A stretch of 64,000 nucleotides of DNA from Psychrosphaera saromensis. Its GTDB lineage: Bacteria > Pseudomonadota > Gammaproteobacteria > Enterobacterales > Alteromonadaceae. Made by a program: the position numbers and the translations under genes. The stretch lies in the NCBI RefSeq assembly GCF_002954545.1, contig NZ_MSCH01000003.1:930001-994000 (forward strand), written 5' to 3'. Below, one piece after another: positions 1-7,164 of the stretch. Positions within the stretch are counted from its first letter, which is position 1; every line of letters starts with the position of its first letter. The notes under the pieces were generated by a model. The model made no database searches and was not told where the DNA came from. It worked only from the letters and a program-made list of their open reading frames with translations.

Positions 1-294
1 TGCTGGTAAGGTTATTTGAGCAACAGAACTTAAATGACCCTGTAGAATTTCTCGTTTAATTTCTAAACCCACCATAAAAAAGAAAATGGCCATCAGCCCA
101 TCGTTAATCCATAACAGTAAAGGTTTAGCTATTTCAAATGAACCGAACTGAATTGCTACTGGTAGATTTAACATACCATTGTAGAAACCATCTAAAGGCG
201 AATTAGCAAAGATAAGAGCCAGGATTGCGGCGCAAACAAGAATAACTCCACCTGCAGCATCGTGTTGGATCATTTGTTTTAATTTTTTAGACAT
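1..294 (-). CDS. nhaA: Na+/H+ antiporter NhaA (N-terminal part, cut by window edge)
   Basis: The first 98 codons are present; the gene runs off the left edge. The translated N-terminus has the NhaA pattern: a short cytoplasmic helix ending in HDAAGGVIL, a first membrane segment (VCAAILALIFANSPL), then LLLWINDGLMAIFFFMVGLEIKRE, which is close to E. coli NhaA around the first and second helices. NhaA is an inner-membrane electrogenic antiporter that expels Na+ in exchange for protons, as expected in a marine bacterium. The start is the ATG at 294. It is divergent from the porin cassette at 604, with about 300 bases between. Confidence 0.93.
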   Translation of the reverse strand, partial: MSKKLKQMIQHDAAGGVILVCAAILALIFANSPLDGFYNGMLNLPVAIQFGSFEIAKPLLLWINDGLMAIFFFMVGLEIKREILQGHLSSVAQITLPA

Positions 295-603
295 TAGTGG
301 TTTCTTTAAATATTTTCATGAAGCTAACCATAACAAGGAATTAAGGATATAGAAATAAATAGACGGTTAATCGACTAATTTCAATTATATAAGGTCACTT
401 TTTTAACCAGAAAAATAAGCAGTTAACTTGATATAGCTCAATATTAGTTGTCGTAAGTTGGCGGGATCTGGATTCGTGGTTTACTTTTATAGTCGTGATA
501 TCGATTTATCTCATATCACTAACTTTCACAACAAAGCGTTCATGGTCGATTTTTTGATCGCTGACTTTAAATATAATATCAACAACAACATGGGTCGTAT
601 TTA
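295..603. promoter_or_regulatory. Divergent promoter region between nhaA and the first porin
   Basis: No gene fits here. Three elements are visible on the porin side. At 428-441 is TTGATATAGCTCAA, one base off the FNR consensus TTGAT-N4-ATCAA. At 495-519 is an imperfect palindrome with outer arms GTGATAT/ATATCAC and an inner GAT/ATC pair. At 572-577 is a perfect TATAAT, about 26 bases before the first porin ATG, without a good -35 partner. Binding by FNR or another regulator is inference. I saw no Pho-box-like repeats. Confidence 0.4.
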
Positions 604-1731
604 ATGAAAAACACTCTAGCAGCAGCAATTATAGTTGCACTTGGTGCAACATCGACATCAGCTCTGGCATTAGCAGATACCCAGATTAAGGGCTTTGCCT
701 CAGTCGTTGCAGGAATTACAACAGACGCAGATACAAGCTTGTTTGGTTATAATGATAAACTTTCATTTAAACCAGAAAGTCTATTTGCTTTACAGATTTC
801 GTCTGACTTAGGTGAGGGGCTATCAGCAACCGCACAAATAATGTCTCGTGGAGAAAATGATTATTCTGCAAATTTTGAATGGGCTTATTTGTCTTATGAG
901 ATATCAGACAACTCTCAAATAAACGCAGGCCGATTGCGTATTCCATTTTATCGTTACTCTGACTTTTTAGATGTTGGTTACGCTTATAACTGGAATCGTC
1001 CACCTTCGAGCGTATATAACTCAGATTTTTCCTCTTTTGACGGCTTAAGCTATGTATATAGCAGTACGCTAGGAGATGCCGACTCAAGCTTGCAATTAAT
1101 TGCAGGATCAAATGACAGTATAATTAATGGAAACCCCTCTAAGCTAGATAATTTAGTGGGCATTAACTGGACCGTAACTTACGACTGGCTAACGGCTAGA
1201 ATAGGCTACTTTGGTGCAGACGTTACTGTAGATATACAAAATGAAGGTTTGGTTGCTCTAATAGCCGGATTAAATAATGTTGGCTTGGTAGATGATGCAA
1301 ATGGCATTGCAGTTATTGAAGACTTTGGTGACTTTTTTGCTATAGGTTTAAGTGCTGATTACAACGACTTTCTTTTTGATTTTGAGTTAATTAGCTCTGG
1401 AACCGAAGACGCCGTAGCGGCAGATCAGGATTCATCTTATGTATCGGTTGGATATCGTTTTGACCAATGGATTGTATTAGCTACCGTTGAAACCCGTGAA
1501 GATGGATTTGATGACTCTAGGTTTGGTCAAATCCCAAGTGTGTATGCTCCGCTTGATTCATTAGTAGATGGAGCACTTGAAGGTCAAGAAGTGCAACAAG
1601 ATAGTGTATCGGTAGGTGTGCGTTACAACTTCCATCCATCAGCGTCATTGAAATTTGATTATACAAGTAGTGAAATTAACGATGCAGATGCGGTAAATGT
1701 ATTCACCGTTGGTGTGGACTTGGTATTTTAA
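604..1731 (+). CDS. Outer-membrane porin-like beta-barrel, cassette copy 1
   Basis: This is a 375-residue protein with a cleavable signal peptide (MKNTLAAAIIVALGATSTSALALA, cut before DTQIKGF) and a C-terminal phenylalanine (GVDLVF), the usual signature of outer-membrane barrels. The body alternates short hydrophobic and polar stretches rich in Tyr, Asp and Ser, as in Gram-negative general porins, and has no other domain. It presumably forms a diffusion pore, perhaps for anions given the PstS-like partner gene 10 bases downstream; that substrate link is inference. The start follows a weak GGG about 10 bases upstream. Middle regions (residues about 205-240 and 300-330) are where it differs most from copies 2 and 3. 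Confidence 0.85.
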   Translation: MKNTLAAAIIVALGATSTSALALADTQIKGFASVVAGITTDADTSLFGYNDKLSFKPESLFALQISSDLGEGLSATAQIMSRGENDYSANFEWAYLSYEISDNSQINAGRLRIPFYRYSDFLDVGYAYNWNRPPSSVYNSDFSSFDGLSYVYSSTLGDADSSLQLIAGSNDSIINGNPSKLDNLVGINWTVTYDWLTARIGYFGADVTVDIQNEGLVALIAGLNNVGLVDDANGIAVIEDFGDFFAIGLSADYNDFLFDFELISSGTEDAVAADQDSSYVSVGYRFDQWIVLATVETREDGFDDSRFGQIPSVYAPLDSLVDGALEGQEVQQDSVSVGVRYNFHPSASLKFDYTSSEINDADAVNVFTVGVDLVF

Positions 1732-1741
1732 GGGGTAATAA

Positions 1742-2161
1742 ATGAAATTTTTAAAAACTAAATTATGTGTAACGATTCTTGGCCTAACGTCAGTGTTTGC
1801 CCAAGCAGAAATTGCAGTGGTGGTTCACCCTTCAAATGCATCTGCACTTGATAGCTCATCTATCTCTAGAATATTTCTAGGTAAATTAAAAAGTTTTGAT
1901 GGTGGCGGCCAAGCGGTCCCTATCAATCAGGAATCTTCAATGCCTGCGACAGATGAATTTAACTCTAAAGTGTTAAATAAATCGGGGAGTCAGTTGAAGT
2001 CATACTGGTCTAAATTGGTATTTACCGGAAAAGGTACACCACCAAAAGTGGTAGCTAATGATGCAGAAGTTATTAGTTTAATTTCAGCAAATCCAAATTT
2101 AATTGGATATATCGACGCAAGTGCCGTTACAGGTAATGTGAAGGTAATCGCTAAGTTTTAA
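1742..2161 (+). CDS. Half-size PstS-like phosphate-binding-fold protein, copy 1
   Basis: This 139-residue protein has a clear signal peptide (MKFLKTKLCVTILGLTSVFAQA, cut before EIAVVV), so it is periplasmic or secreted. The mature part has motifs of the PBP-like/PstS family: SSSISRIFLGK near the N-terminus, FNSKVLNKSGSQLKSYWSKLVFTGKGTPPK in the middle, and LIGYIDAS near the end. Classical PstS proteins are about twice this length, so this is a one-lobe or minimal version; phosphate binding cannot be assumed. It directly follows a porin in all three cassettes, suggesting the two work together at the cell surface. Compared with copies 2 and 3 it has Leu for Lys in the GKxKSFD motif. Confidence 0.85.
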   Translation: MKFLKTKLCVTILGLTSVFAQAEIAVVVHPSNASALDSSSISRIFLGKLKSFDGGGQAVPINQESSMPATDEFNSKVLNKSGSQLKSYWSKLVFTGKGTPPKVVANDAEVISLISANPNLIGYIDASAVTGNVKVIAKF

Positions 2162-2167
2162 ATTAAG

Positions 2168-2210
2168 CATAAGCTCCTTAATATAAAAAAGGAGCTTATG
2201 CTCCTTTTTT
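2168..2210 (+). terminator. Terminator after cassette 1, with a competing longer hairpin
   Basis: A hairpin AAAAAAGGAGC – TTAT – GCTCCTTTTTT (2185-2210) ending in a T run is a good intrinsic terminator. The left arm of this hairpin can instead pair upstream: bases 2168-2180 and 2189-2201 form a perfect 13-bp inverted repeat with an 8-base loop. The two structures exclude each other. Confidence 0.85.
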
Positions 2211-2381
2211 ATATACTTATTCCTGTGTTGAATAACATTAGGGGAAACCACTATAGGTAGCGTATTACCAAAATGGTATAATTTACACGTAAAGTCATTA
2301 ACTGTTTATTAAAGATACTATCTTCTTTTATATTCGATAGAGTTAATGTAAACATCAATAAAAAATATGGATCATTAATTA

Positions 2382-3500
2382 ATGAAAAATACACTTGTAG
2401 CAGCAATTATCGTTGTACTTGGTGCAACATCAACATCTGCTCTTGCGGCAGACACTAAAATAAATGGATTCGCCTCTGTTGTTGCTGGGATAATGTCTGA
2501 TCCTGATACAGAACTGTTTGGCTACTCAGATAAAATGTCATTTAAGCCTGAGAGTTTATTTGCTTTGCAAATTACTTCAGATTTAACTGAAAGCGTAACG
2601 GCAACCGCACAAATAATGTCCCGCGGAGAAAATGATTACTCTGCTGAATTTGAATGGGTTTATTTGTCTTATGAGATATCAGACAGCTCTCAACTAAATA
2701 TAGGTAGATTACGTATCCCATTTTATCGCTACTCTGATTTCTTGGATGTTGGTTATGCTTATAATTGGGTTCGTCCACCTTCAACCGTATATAATTTAGA
2801 TTTCACGTCTTATGACGGGGTAAGTTATGTATATAGCAGCACAATAGGTGACGTTGACTCTACTCTACAATTAATTGCTGGCTCACATAATAGTGTGATA
2901 GATGGAGATCCTTCAGAATTAGATAGTTTAATGGGCGTTAACTGGACATTAAATTACGACTGGCTAACAGCTCGAGTCGCTTACTTTGGTGCTGATGTGA
3001 GTGTTGAGGTTGGAGCTTCGGCTCCCTTAATTACCGCACTAACATCCGTTGGCTTGAATAATGATGCAAGTAATATTGAAATTGCTGACGATTATGGCGA
3101 CTTTTTAGCGCTAGGTTTAAGTGTTGATTACAATAATTTTTTAGTTGATTTTGAAATAATCAGTGTAGCTGTAGAAAATAGTATTTTTGCGGAGCAAAAT
3201 TCAGCTTATCTATCTCTAGGTTATCGTTTTGATGAGTTAACTCTACTGGCAACTATTGAAAACCGCAATGATGAACATGACGACTCAAGGTATGGTCAAA
3301 TTTCAAGCGCTTATGGTGTATTAGGGCCGACAGTGGATAGCGTATTAAAAAGCCGAAAAATAAAACAAGATATTGTTTCTTTAGGCGCGCGATACAACTT
3401 CCACCCATCCGCAGCATTAAAATTTGATTATACGAATAGTGAAACTAACAAAGAAGCGCGCGAAAGTTCGTTATCAGTTGGTGTGGACTTGGTATTTTAA
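2382..3500 (+). CDS. Outer-membrane porin-like beta-barrel, cassette copy 2
   Basis: This is a 372-residue paralogue of the 604-1731 porin, with the same signal peptide (MKNTLVAAIIVVLGATSTSALA), the same N-terminal block through the RIPFYRYSDFLDVGYAYNW region, and a C-terminal GVDLVF. The middle (residues about 205-240) and the segment before the last strands are diverged, with more Lys/Arg than copy 1 (LKSRKIKQD), which may change pore charge. A TATAAT sits at 2277-2282, about 100 bases upstream, so it can be transcribed separately from cassette 1, which ends in a terminator. The PstS-like copy 2 follows after 10 bases. Confidence 0.85.
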   Translation: MKNTLVAAIIVVLGATSTSALAADTKINGFASVVAGIMSDPDTELFGYSDKMSFKPESLFALQITSDLTESVTATAQIMSRGENDYSAEFEWVYLSYEISDSSQLNIGRLRIPFYRYSDFLDVGYAYNWVRPPSTVYNLDFTSYDGVSYVYSSTIGDVDSTLQLIAGSHNSVIDGDPSELDSLMGVNWTLNYDWLTARVAYFGADVSVEVGASAPLITALTSVGLNNDASNIEIADDYGDFLALGLSVDYNNFLVDFEIISVAVENSIFAEQNSAYLSLGYRFDELTLLATIENRNDEHDDSRYGQISSAYGVLGPTVDSVLKSRKIKQDIVSLGARYNFHPSAALKFDYTNSETNKEARESSLSVGVDLVF

Positions 3501-3510
3501 GAGGCAATAA

Positions 3511-3930
3511 ATGAAATTTTTAAAAACAAAATTATGTGTAACGATTCTTGGCCTAACGTCAGTGTTTGCCCAAGCAGAAATTGCCGTGGTTGTTCACCCT
3601 TCAAATGCTTCAGCAATTGATAGCTCATCTATCTCTAGAATATTTCTAGGTAAAAAGAAGAGTTTTGATGGTGGCGGTCAAGCAGTACCAATTACACAAG
3701 ATGCATCAAGTGCAGCAACAGATGAATTTAACTCTAAAGTGTTAAATAAATCAGGCAGCCAAATAAAGTCATACTGGTCTAAACTAGTATTTACTGGTAA
3801 AGGCACACCACCAAAGGTTGTGGCTAATGACGCAGAAGTTATCAAGCTTATCTCGGCAGATCCGACTTTAATTGGTTATGTTGATGCCAGCGCTGTAACT
3901 GGTGCAGTAAAGGTAATAGCTAAATTTTAA
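3511..3930 (+). CDS. Half-size PstS-like phosphate-binding-fold protein, copy 2
   Basis: This 139-residue secreted PstS-like protein is identical in amino-acid sequence to the copy at 5236-5655, though the DNA differs by several silent bases. It has the same signal peptide and motifs as copy 1, but GKKKSFD where copy 1 has GKLKSFD, and ITQDASSAATDEF in the variable loop. It follows the copy 2 porin by 10 bases. No terminator is visible between its stop and cassette 3 (only about 120 bases), so cassettes 2 and 3 could be one transcript. Confidence 0.85.
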   Translation: MKFLKTKLCVTILGLTSVFAQAEIAVVVHPSNASAIDSSSISRIFLGKKKSFDGGGQAVPITQDASSAATDEFNSKVLNKSGSQIKSYWSKLVFTGKGTPPKVVANDAEVIKLISADPTLIGYVDASAVTGAVKVIAKF

Positions 3931-4049
3931 GCTCTGAGCTCTGATATATAGGGCTATATTAAGTTTTGTTACGGTAATGAAAATGAGTTCATGCTTCGAT
4001 TTATTATCGTAAATGTAAGAATTAACAACAAAATATGGATAAACAACTA

Positions 4050-5225
4050 ATGAAAAATACACTAGCAGCAGCAATTGTACTTGCACTTGGTGCAACATCG
4101 GCCTCAGCTATAGCAGCTGATACAAGAATTAATGGGTTTGCGTCAGTCGTTGCAGGCGTAACTACTGACGAAGACGCAAGCATGTTTGGCTACAATGATA
4201 ATATTTCATTTAAACCGGAAAGCTTATTTGCTTTACAAATATCTTCAGATTTAGGTGATGGCTTATCAGCAACAGCGCAAATTATGTCTCGCGGGTCGAA
4301 TGATTACGCTGCAGAATTTGAGTGGGCTTATTTGTCTTATGATATTAATGACAGTACACAAATAAATGCCGGTAAACTTCGTATTCCATTTTACCGTTAT
4401 TCTGACTTTTTGGATGTTGGTTATGCATATGCATGGGCTCGTCCACCGCAAGCAGTTTACAGTTTAGTATTCTCTACATTTGATGGTTTAAGCCTTGTTA
4501 ATAATCATACGATAGGCGATTGGGATTCAACTATCCAAGGTTTCTATGGTAGTTATGATGGTAGCGTTGATTTAGTATCTGATGAAGATCCAGCCACATT
4601 AAATAACATGATGGGTATTAACTGGACTGTTACTTATGACTGGTTTACTGCTCGTGCAATATATGCTCAAGCCGAAACATCAATTAGTTTTGAAAATAAT
4701 GAAGATCCAGAGCGACTTTTAAATAACGGTATTGCACTGGTTGGTAGTATATATCCACAAGTTGCTAGTGATTTAAATGTTGACGAAGATATAGGTTCGT
4801 TTATTGGACTTGGATTCGCTGTTGATTATAATAACTTATTAGTTGAAGCTGAATTTACAACTGTTGACGTAGAGGATAGTATTGTAGCAAAACAAGAGCA
4901 GTATTATGTATCTGTAGGATACCGTTTTGATGACTTTACTGTTTATGCAATAACTGAGCACGGCGAAGATACTAATGAGGGTGATTACGATTACAGCTCT
5001 GATTTACCAGAAAGCTTAGCCATAACAGCCGATTATACTGTATATCCGAGAACTGCATATCAAACTCTTATTTCATCTCAAGAGGAAACAATTGATACAT
5101 TTACTGTTGGTACCCGTTACAATTTTCACCCATCAGCAGCATTAAAATTTGATATCACAAGTACTAAAATTAACGATGCAGATGCAATAAATGTATTGTC
5201 AGTTGGTGTGGACTTGGTATTTTAA
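4050..5225 (+). CDS. Outer-membrane porin-like beta-barrel, cassette copy 3
   Basis: This is the longest of the three porins, 391 residues from the ATG at 4050. An in-frame ATG at 4035 exists, but the other two copies begin at the position matching 4050 and the equivalent upstream frame is stopped in copy 2, so 4050 is preferred. It has a signal peptide MKNTLAAAIVLALGATSASAIA and a C-terminal GVDLVF. It carries extra acidic insertions relative to copies 1 and 2, for example around residues 170-180 (DLVSDEDPATL) and in the late region (HGEDTNEGDYDYSSD), placed like surface loops. This suggests loop diversification of a duplicated porin. Confidence 0.85.
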   Translation: MKNTLAAAIVLALGATSASAIAADTRINGFASVVAGVTTDEDASMFGYNDNISFKPESLFALQISSDLGDGLSATAQIMSRGSNDYAAEFEWAYLSYDINDSTQINAGKLRIPFYRYSDFLDVGYAYAWARPPQAVYSLVFSTFDGLSLVNNHTIGDWDSTIQGFYGSYDGSVDLVSDEDPATLNNMMGINWTVTYDWFTARAIYAQAETSISFENNEDPERLLNNGIALVGSIYPQVASDLNVDEDIGSFIGLGFAVDYNNLLVEAEFTTVDVEDSIVAKQEQYYVSVGYRFDDFTVYAITEHGEDTNEGDYDYSSDLPESLAITADYTVYPRTAYQTLISSQEETIDTFTVGTRYNFHPSAALKFDITSTKINDADAINVLSVGVDLVF

Positions 5226-5235
5226 GGGGTAGTAA

Positions 5236-5655
5236 ATGAAATTTTTAAAAACAAAATTATGTGTAACGATTCTTGGCTTAACGTCAGTGTTTGCCCAAGC
5301 AGAAATTGCCGTGGTTGTTCACCCTTCAAATGCTTCAGCAATAGATAGCTCATCTATCTCTAGAATATTTCTAGGTAAAAAGAAAAGTTTTGATGGTGGC
5401 GGTCAAGCGGTACCAATTACACAAGATGCATCAAGTGCAGCAACAGATGAATTTAACTCTAAAGTGTTAAATAAATCAGGCAGCCAAATAAAGTCATACT
5501 GGTCTAAACTAGTATTTACTGGTAAAGGCACACCACCAAAGGTTGTGGCTAATGACGCAGAAGTTATCAAGCTTATCTCAGCAGATCCGACTTTAATCGG
5601 TTATGTTGATGCGAGTGCGGTTACTGGTGCAGTAAAAGTAATAGCTAAATTTTAA
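5236..5655 (+). CDS. Half-size PstS-like phosphate-binding-fold protein, copy 3
   Basis: This 139-residue protein is identical to that of copy 2. It has a signal peptide and a single PBP-like lobe with the ISRIFLGK and YWSKLVFTGKG motifs. It is the last gene of the triplicated block and is followed by a terminator at 5704-5732. The identity of copies 2 and 3, next to porins that differ strongly, points to recent gene conversion or selection for sequence constancy in this partner. Substrate and location relative to the porin are unknown. Confidence 0.85.
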   Translation: MKFLKTKLCVTILGLTSVFAQAEIAVVVHPSNASAIDSSSISRIFLGKKKSFDGGGQAVPITQDASSAATDEFNSKVLNKSGSQIKSYWSKLVFTGKGTPPKVVANDAEVIKLISADPTLIGYVDASAVTGAVKVIAKF

Positions 5656-5703
5656 GTTCTTATAACGCTAAATTTATAGCAAGATAAGTACATTAATAGT
5701 CAT

Positions 5704-5732
5704 AAAAAAAAGGAGCGTAAGCTCCTTTTTTT
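5704..5732 (+). terminator. Intrinsic terminator after cassette 3
   Basis: The hairpin has an A-run plus GGAGC stem, a GTAA loop and GCTCC followed by seven T. Stem and loop resemble the terminator after cassette 1, so it belongs to the duplicated unit. The A-run means it can also stop the convergent phosphoribosyltransferase transcript. Confidence 0.9.
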
Positions 5733-5763
5733 ATATCTGTATTTTAATAAATTTAGAGAAGGT

Positions 5764-6324
5764 TTAAACCAATAAATCTTTAATATTGGCTAATTCAGTT
5801 TTACCTTCTAACAATTCTTCTTTTGTTAAGCCAGAAAGTTCATGCGGGAATACTAACCACTCTTCGCTTTCGTTTATATAATAATCCGGCACGATATCTA
5901 CCTGGTTATTAGTTGGTTTATACCAAGGGCAAGCAATACGTATGTCTTGTGGTGTATTAAGGCGAGATAATGAGCGTATTTGCTTAATTAAAGCGTCAAT
6001 GCTGCGACCTGAGTCGAATACATCATCAACAATTAGTAATGAATCCGAGGCATTCGCGTTTTCAATTAAATAGTGCAACCCGTGTACTTTGATCTCTTTC
6101 GATTGTTGTCCAATACCGTAGTAAGACGAAGTACGAACCGCAATATGATCAGTTTCTACTTTTTTAAAGTCAAAAAACTCTTGAACCGCTATACCTATTG
6201 GTGCACCACCGCGCCATATACCTATGATAAAGTCTGGACGGAAACCATCTTGAAATACTTTGTGGGCTAATCTAAATGAATCTTCTAGAAGCTCTTGTGA
6301 AGTTATAAATTTTTTTGTACTCAT
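5764..6324 (-). CDS. Phosphoribosyltransferase of the hypoxanthine/xanthine type
   Basis: This 186-residue protein has the type I phosphoribosyltransferase PRPP-binding motif LLIVDDVFDSGRS at residues 96-108 and an early GIWRGGAPIG loop at 35-44. The family transfers phosphoribose from PRPP to a base, typically hypoxanthine, guanine or xanthine in purine salvage. The C-terminal half (CPWYKPTNNQVDIVPDYYINESEEWLVFPHE) matches the shape of the xanthine-guanine/hypoxanthine group, but I cannot fix the base. It is cytoplasmic, with no signal peptide. It is convergent with the porin cassette and separated by the shared terminator. Confidence 0.8.
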   Translation of the reverse strand: MSTKKFITSQELLEDSFRLAHKVFQDGFRPDFIIGIWRGGAPIGIAVQEFFDFKKVETDHIAVRTSSYYGIGQQSKEIKVHGLHYLIENANASDSLLIVDDVFDSGRSIDALIKQIRSLSRLNTPQDIRIACPWYKPTNNQVDIVPDYYINESEEWLVFPHELSGLTKEELLEGKTELANIKDLLV

Positions 6325-6461
6325 GAGTGGGCTACCAATTAATAAATGACTTCAAATTATAGATTATTTATTAAGTAGCTAAAACGTAATTCTTGCAGAA
6401 CTCGGTAATATAGAGCAATAGTGTTGGTTTATATTAATTTTAAGCTGTATTGGCAGTTAAT

Positions 6462-7055
6462 TTAATGCACGGACGGTTGTTGTTGAGGTGTTTTTTGAGT
6501 TGGCTCGTCAAAACCATCATTTAACCCTCTTATATTAAATGGCTTTTCATCATTAATCTGTTCTGCACTTTTTTCTGCAACTCCCGATAAGGTATCAAGG
6601 GAGTAGACAAACTCTTCAAGAATAGTTGGTAGTGCTATATTATAAAAATTAACTTTAAAGTCACGGGCGCTAATAGGAATTGACTGGATAAATTTATCAA
6701 ACACATCTGGGAATTCTTCAGGGTATTGACTGTTATCTATTCGACACTTATCAAACACTCCTCGGCATGACTCAACGATATGCAATAATCTTTCAATGTT
6801 TTGTTCAGAGACCGGTTGAAAAACAAAAAAGTTAGAGACTATTGATGTTAGTCTTTGTCTCGACATGACATTGACTATATTGTCTGTATAAAGCGGAGCA
6901 ACAAGCTCACGAAAGTCGGCTTGTATATCTCTAACTTGTTTGTTCATTGATTTGTTTTTAGCTTCTATCTTTCTTGCTTCTTGAATGCGCACCAAAGCTA
7001 GGCCTATCATCAAAGTAAAGACGATGCTTACAATAAATGAGACTATAAATGTCAT
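6462..7055 (-). CDS. Membrane-anchored protein of unknown function
   Basis: This 197-residue protein has one N-terminal membrane helix (residues 3-22, FIVSFIVSIVFTLMIGLALV), then a charged, helix-rich region with coiled-coil character (IQEARKIEAKNKSMNKQVRDIQADF), so it is probably a single-pass inner-membrane protein with a cytoplasmic body. The C-terminus is Gln/Pro-rich (TQKTPQQQPSVH) and likely disordered. I do not recognise a family. It is divergent from the ABC exporter at 7165 with 109 bases between. Confidence 0.65.
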   Translation of the reverse strand: MTFIVSFIVSIVFTLMIGLALVRIQEARKIEAKNKSMNKQVRDIQADFRELVAPLYTDNIVNVMSRQRLTSIVSNFFVFQPVSEQNIERLLHIVESCRGVFDKCRIDNSQYPEEFPDVFDKFIQSIPISARDFKVNFYNIALPTILEEFVYSLDTLSGVAEKSAEQINDEKPFNIRGLNDGFDEPTQKTPQQQPSVH

Positions 7056-7164
7056 AATAAGGTCCCCAAACAGGTAAAAAAAGTTGTTGAAAAATATACC
7101 CTAATGAATGTTAAGTCAAATGAACATTTTTATACTATAAAGTGAATGGATAACGAGATAACTA

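Larger units (their letters stand above)
604..5655 (+). repeat. Tandem triplication of a porin + PstS-like two-gene cassette
   Basis: Three consecutive cassettes (604-2161, 2382-3930, 4035-5655) have identical architecture: a porin of 372-391 residues, exactly 10 intergenic bases, then a 139-residue PstS-like protein. The porins share their signal peptides, a long N-terminal block and their last strands (RYNFHPSA and GVDLVF) but differ in the middle. PstS-like proteins 2 and 3 are identical in amino acids; copy 1 differs at about 14 positions by my count. Repeats in direct orientation imply unequal crossing-over or gene conversion. Confidence 0.95.

Noticed and set aside
295-603. A Pho box before the porin/PstS-like cassette
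   Set aside because: I looked for CTGTCAT-type direct repeats and found none, so phosphate control is not supported.
4035-4049. Upstream ATG at 4035 as start of the third porin
   Set aside because: The other two cassettes start at the position matching 4050, and the equivalent frame in copy 2 is stopped.
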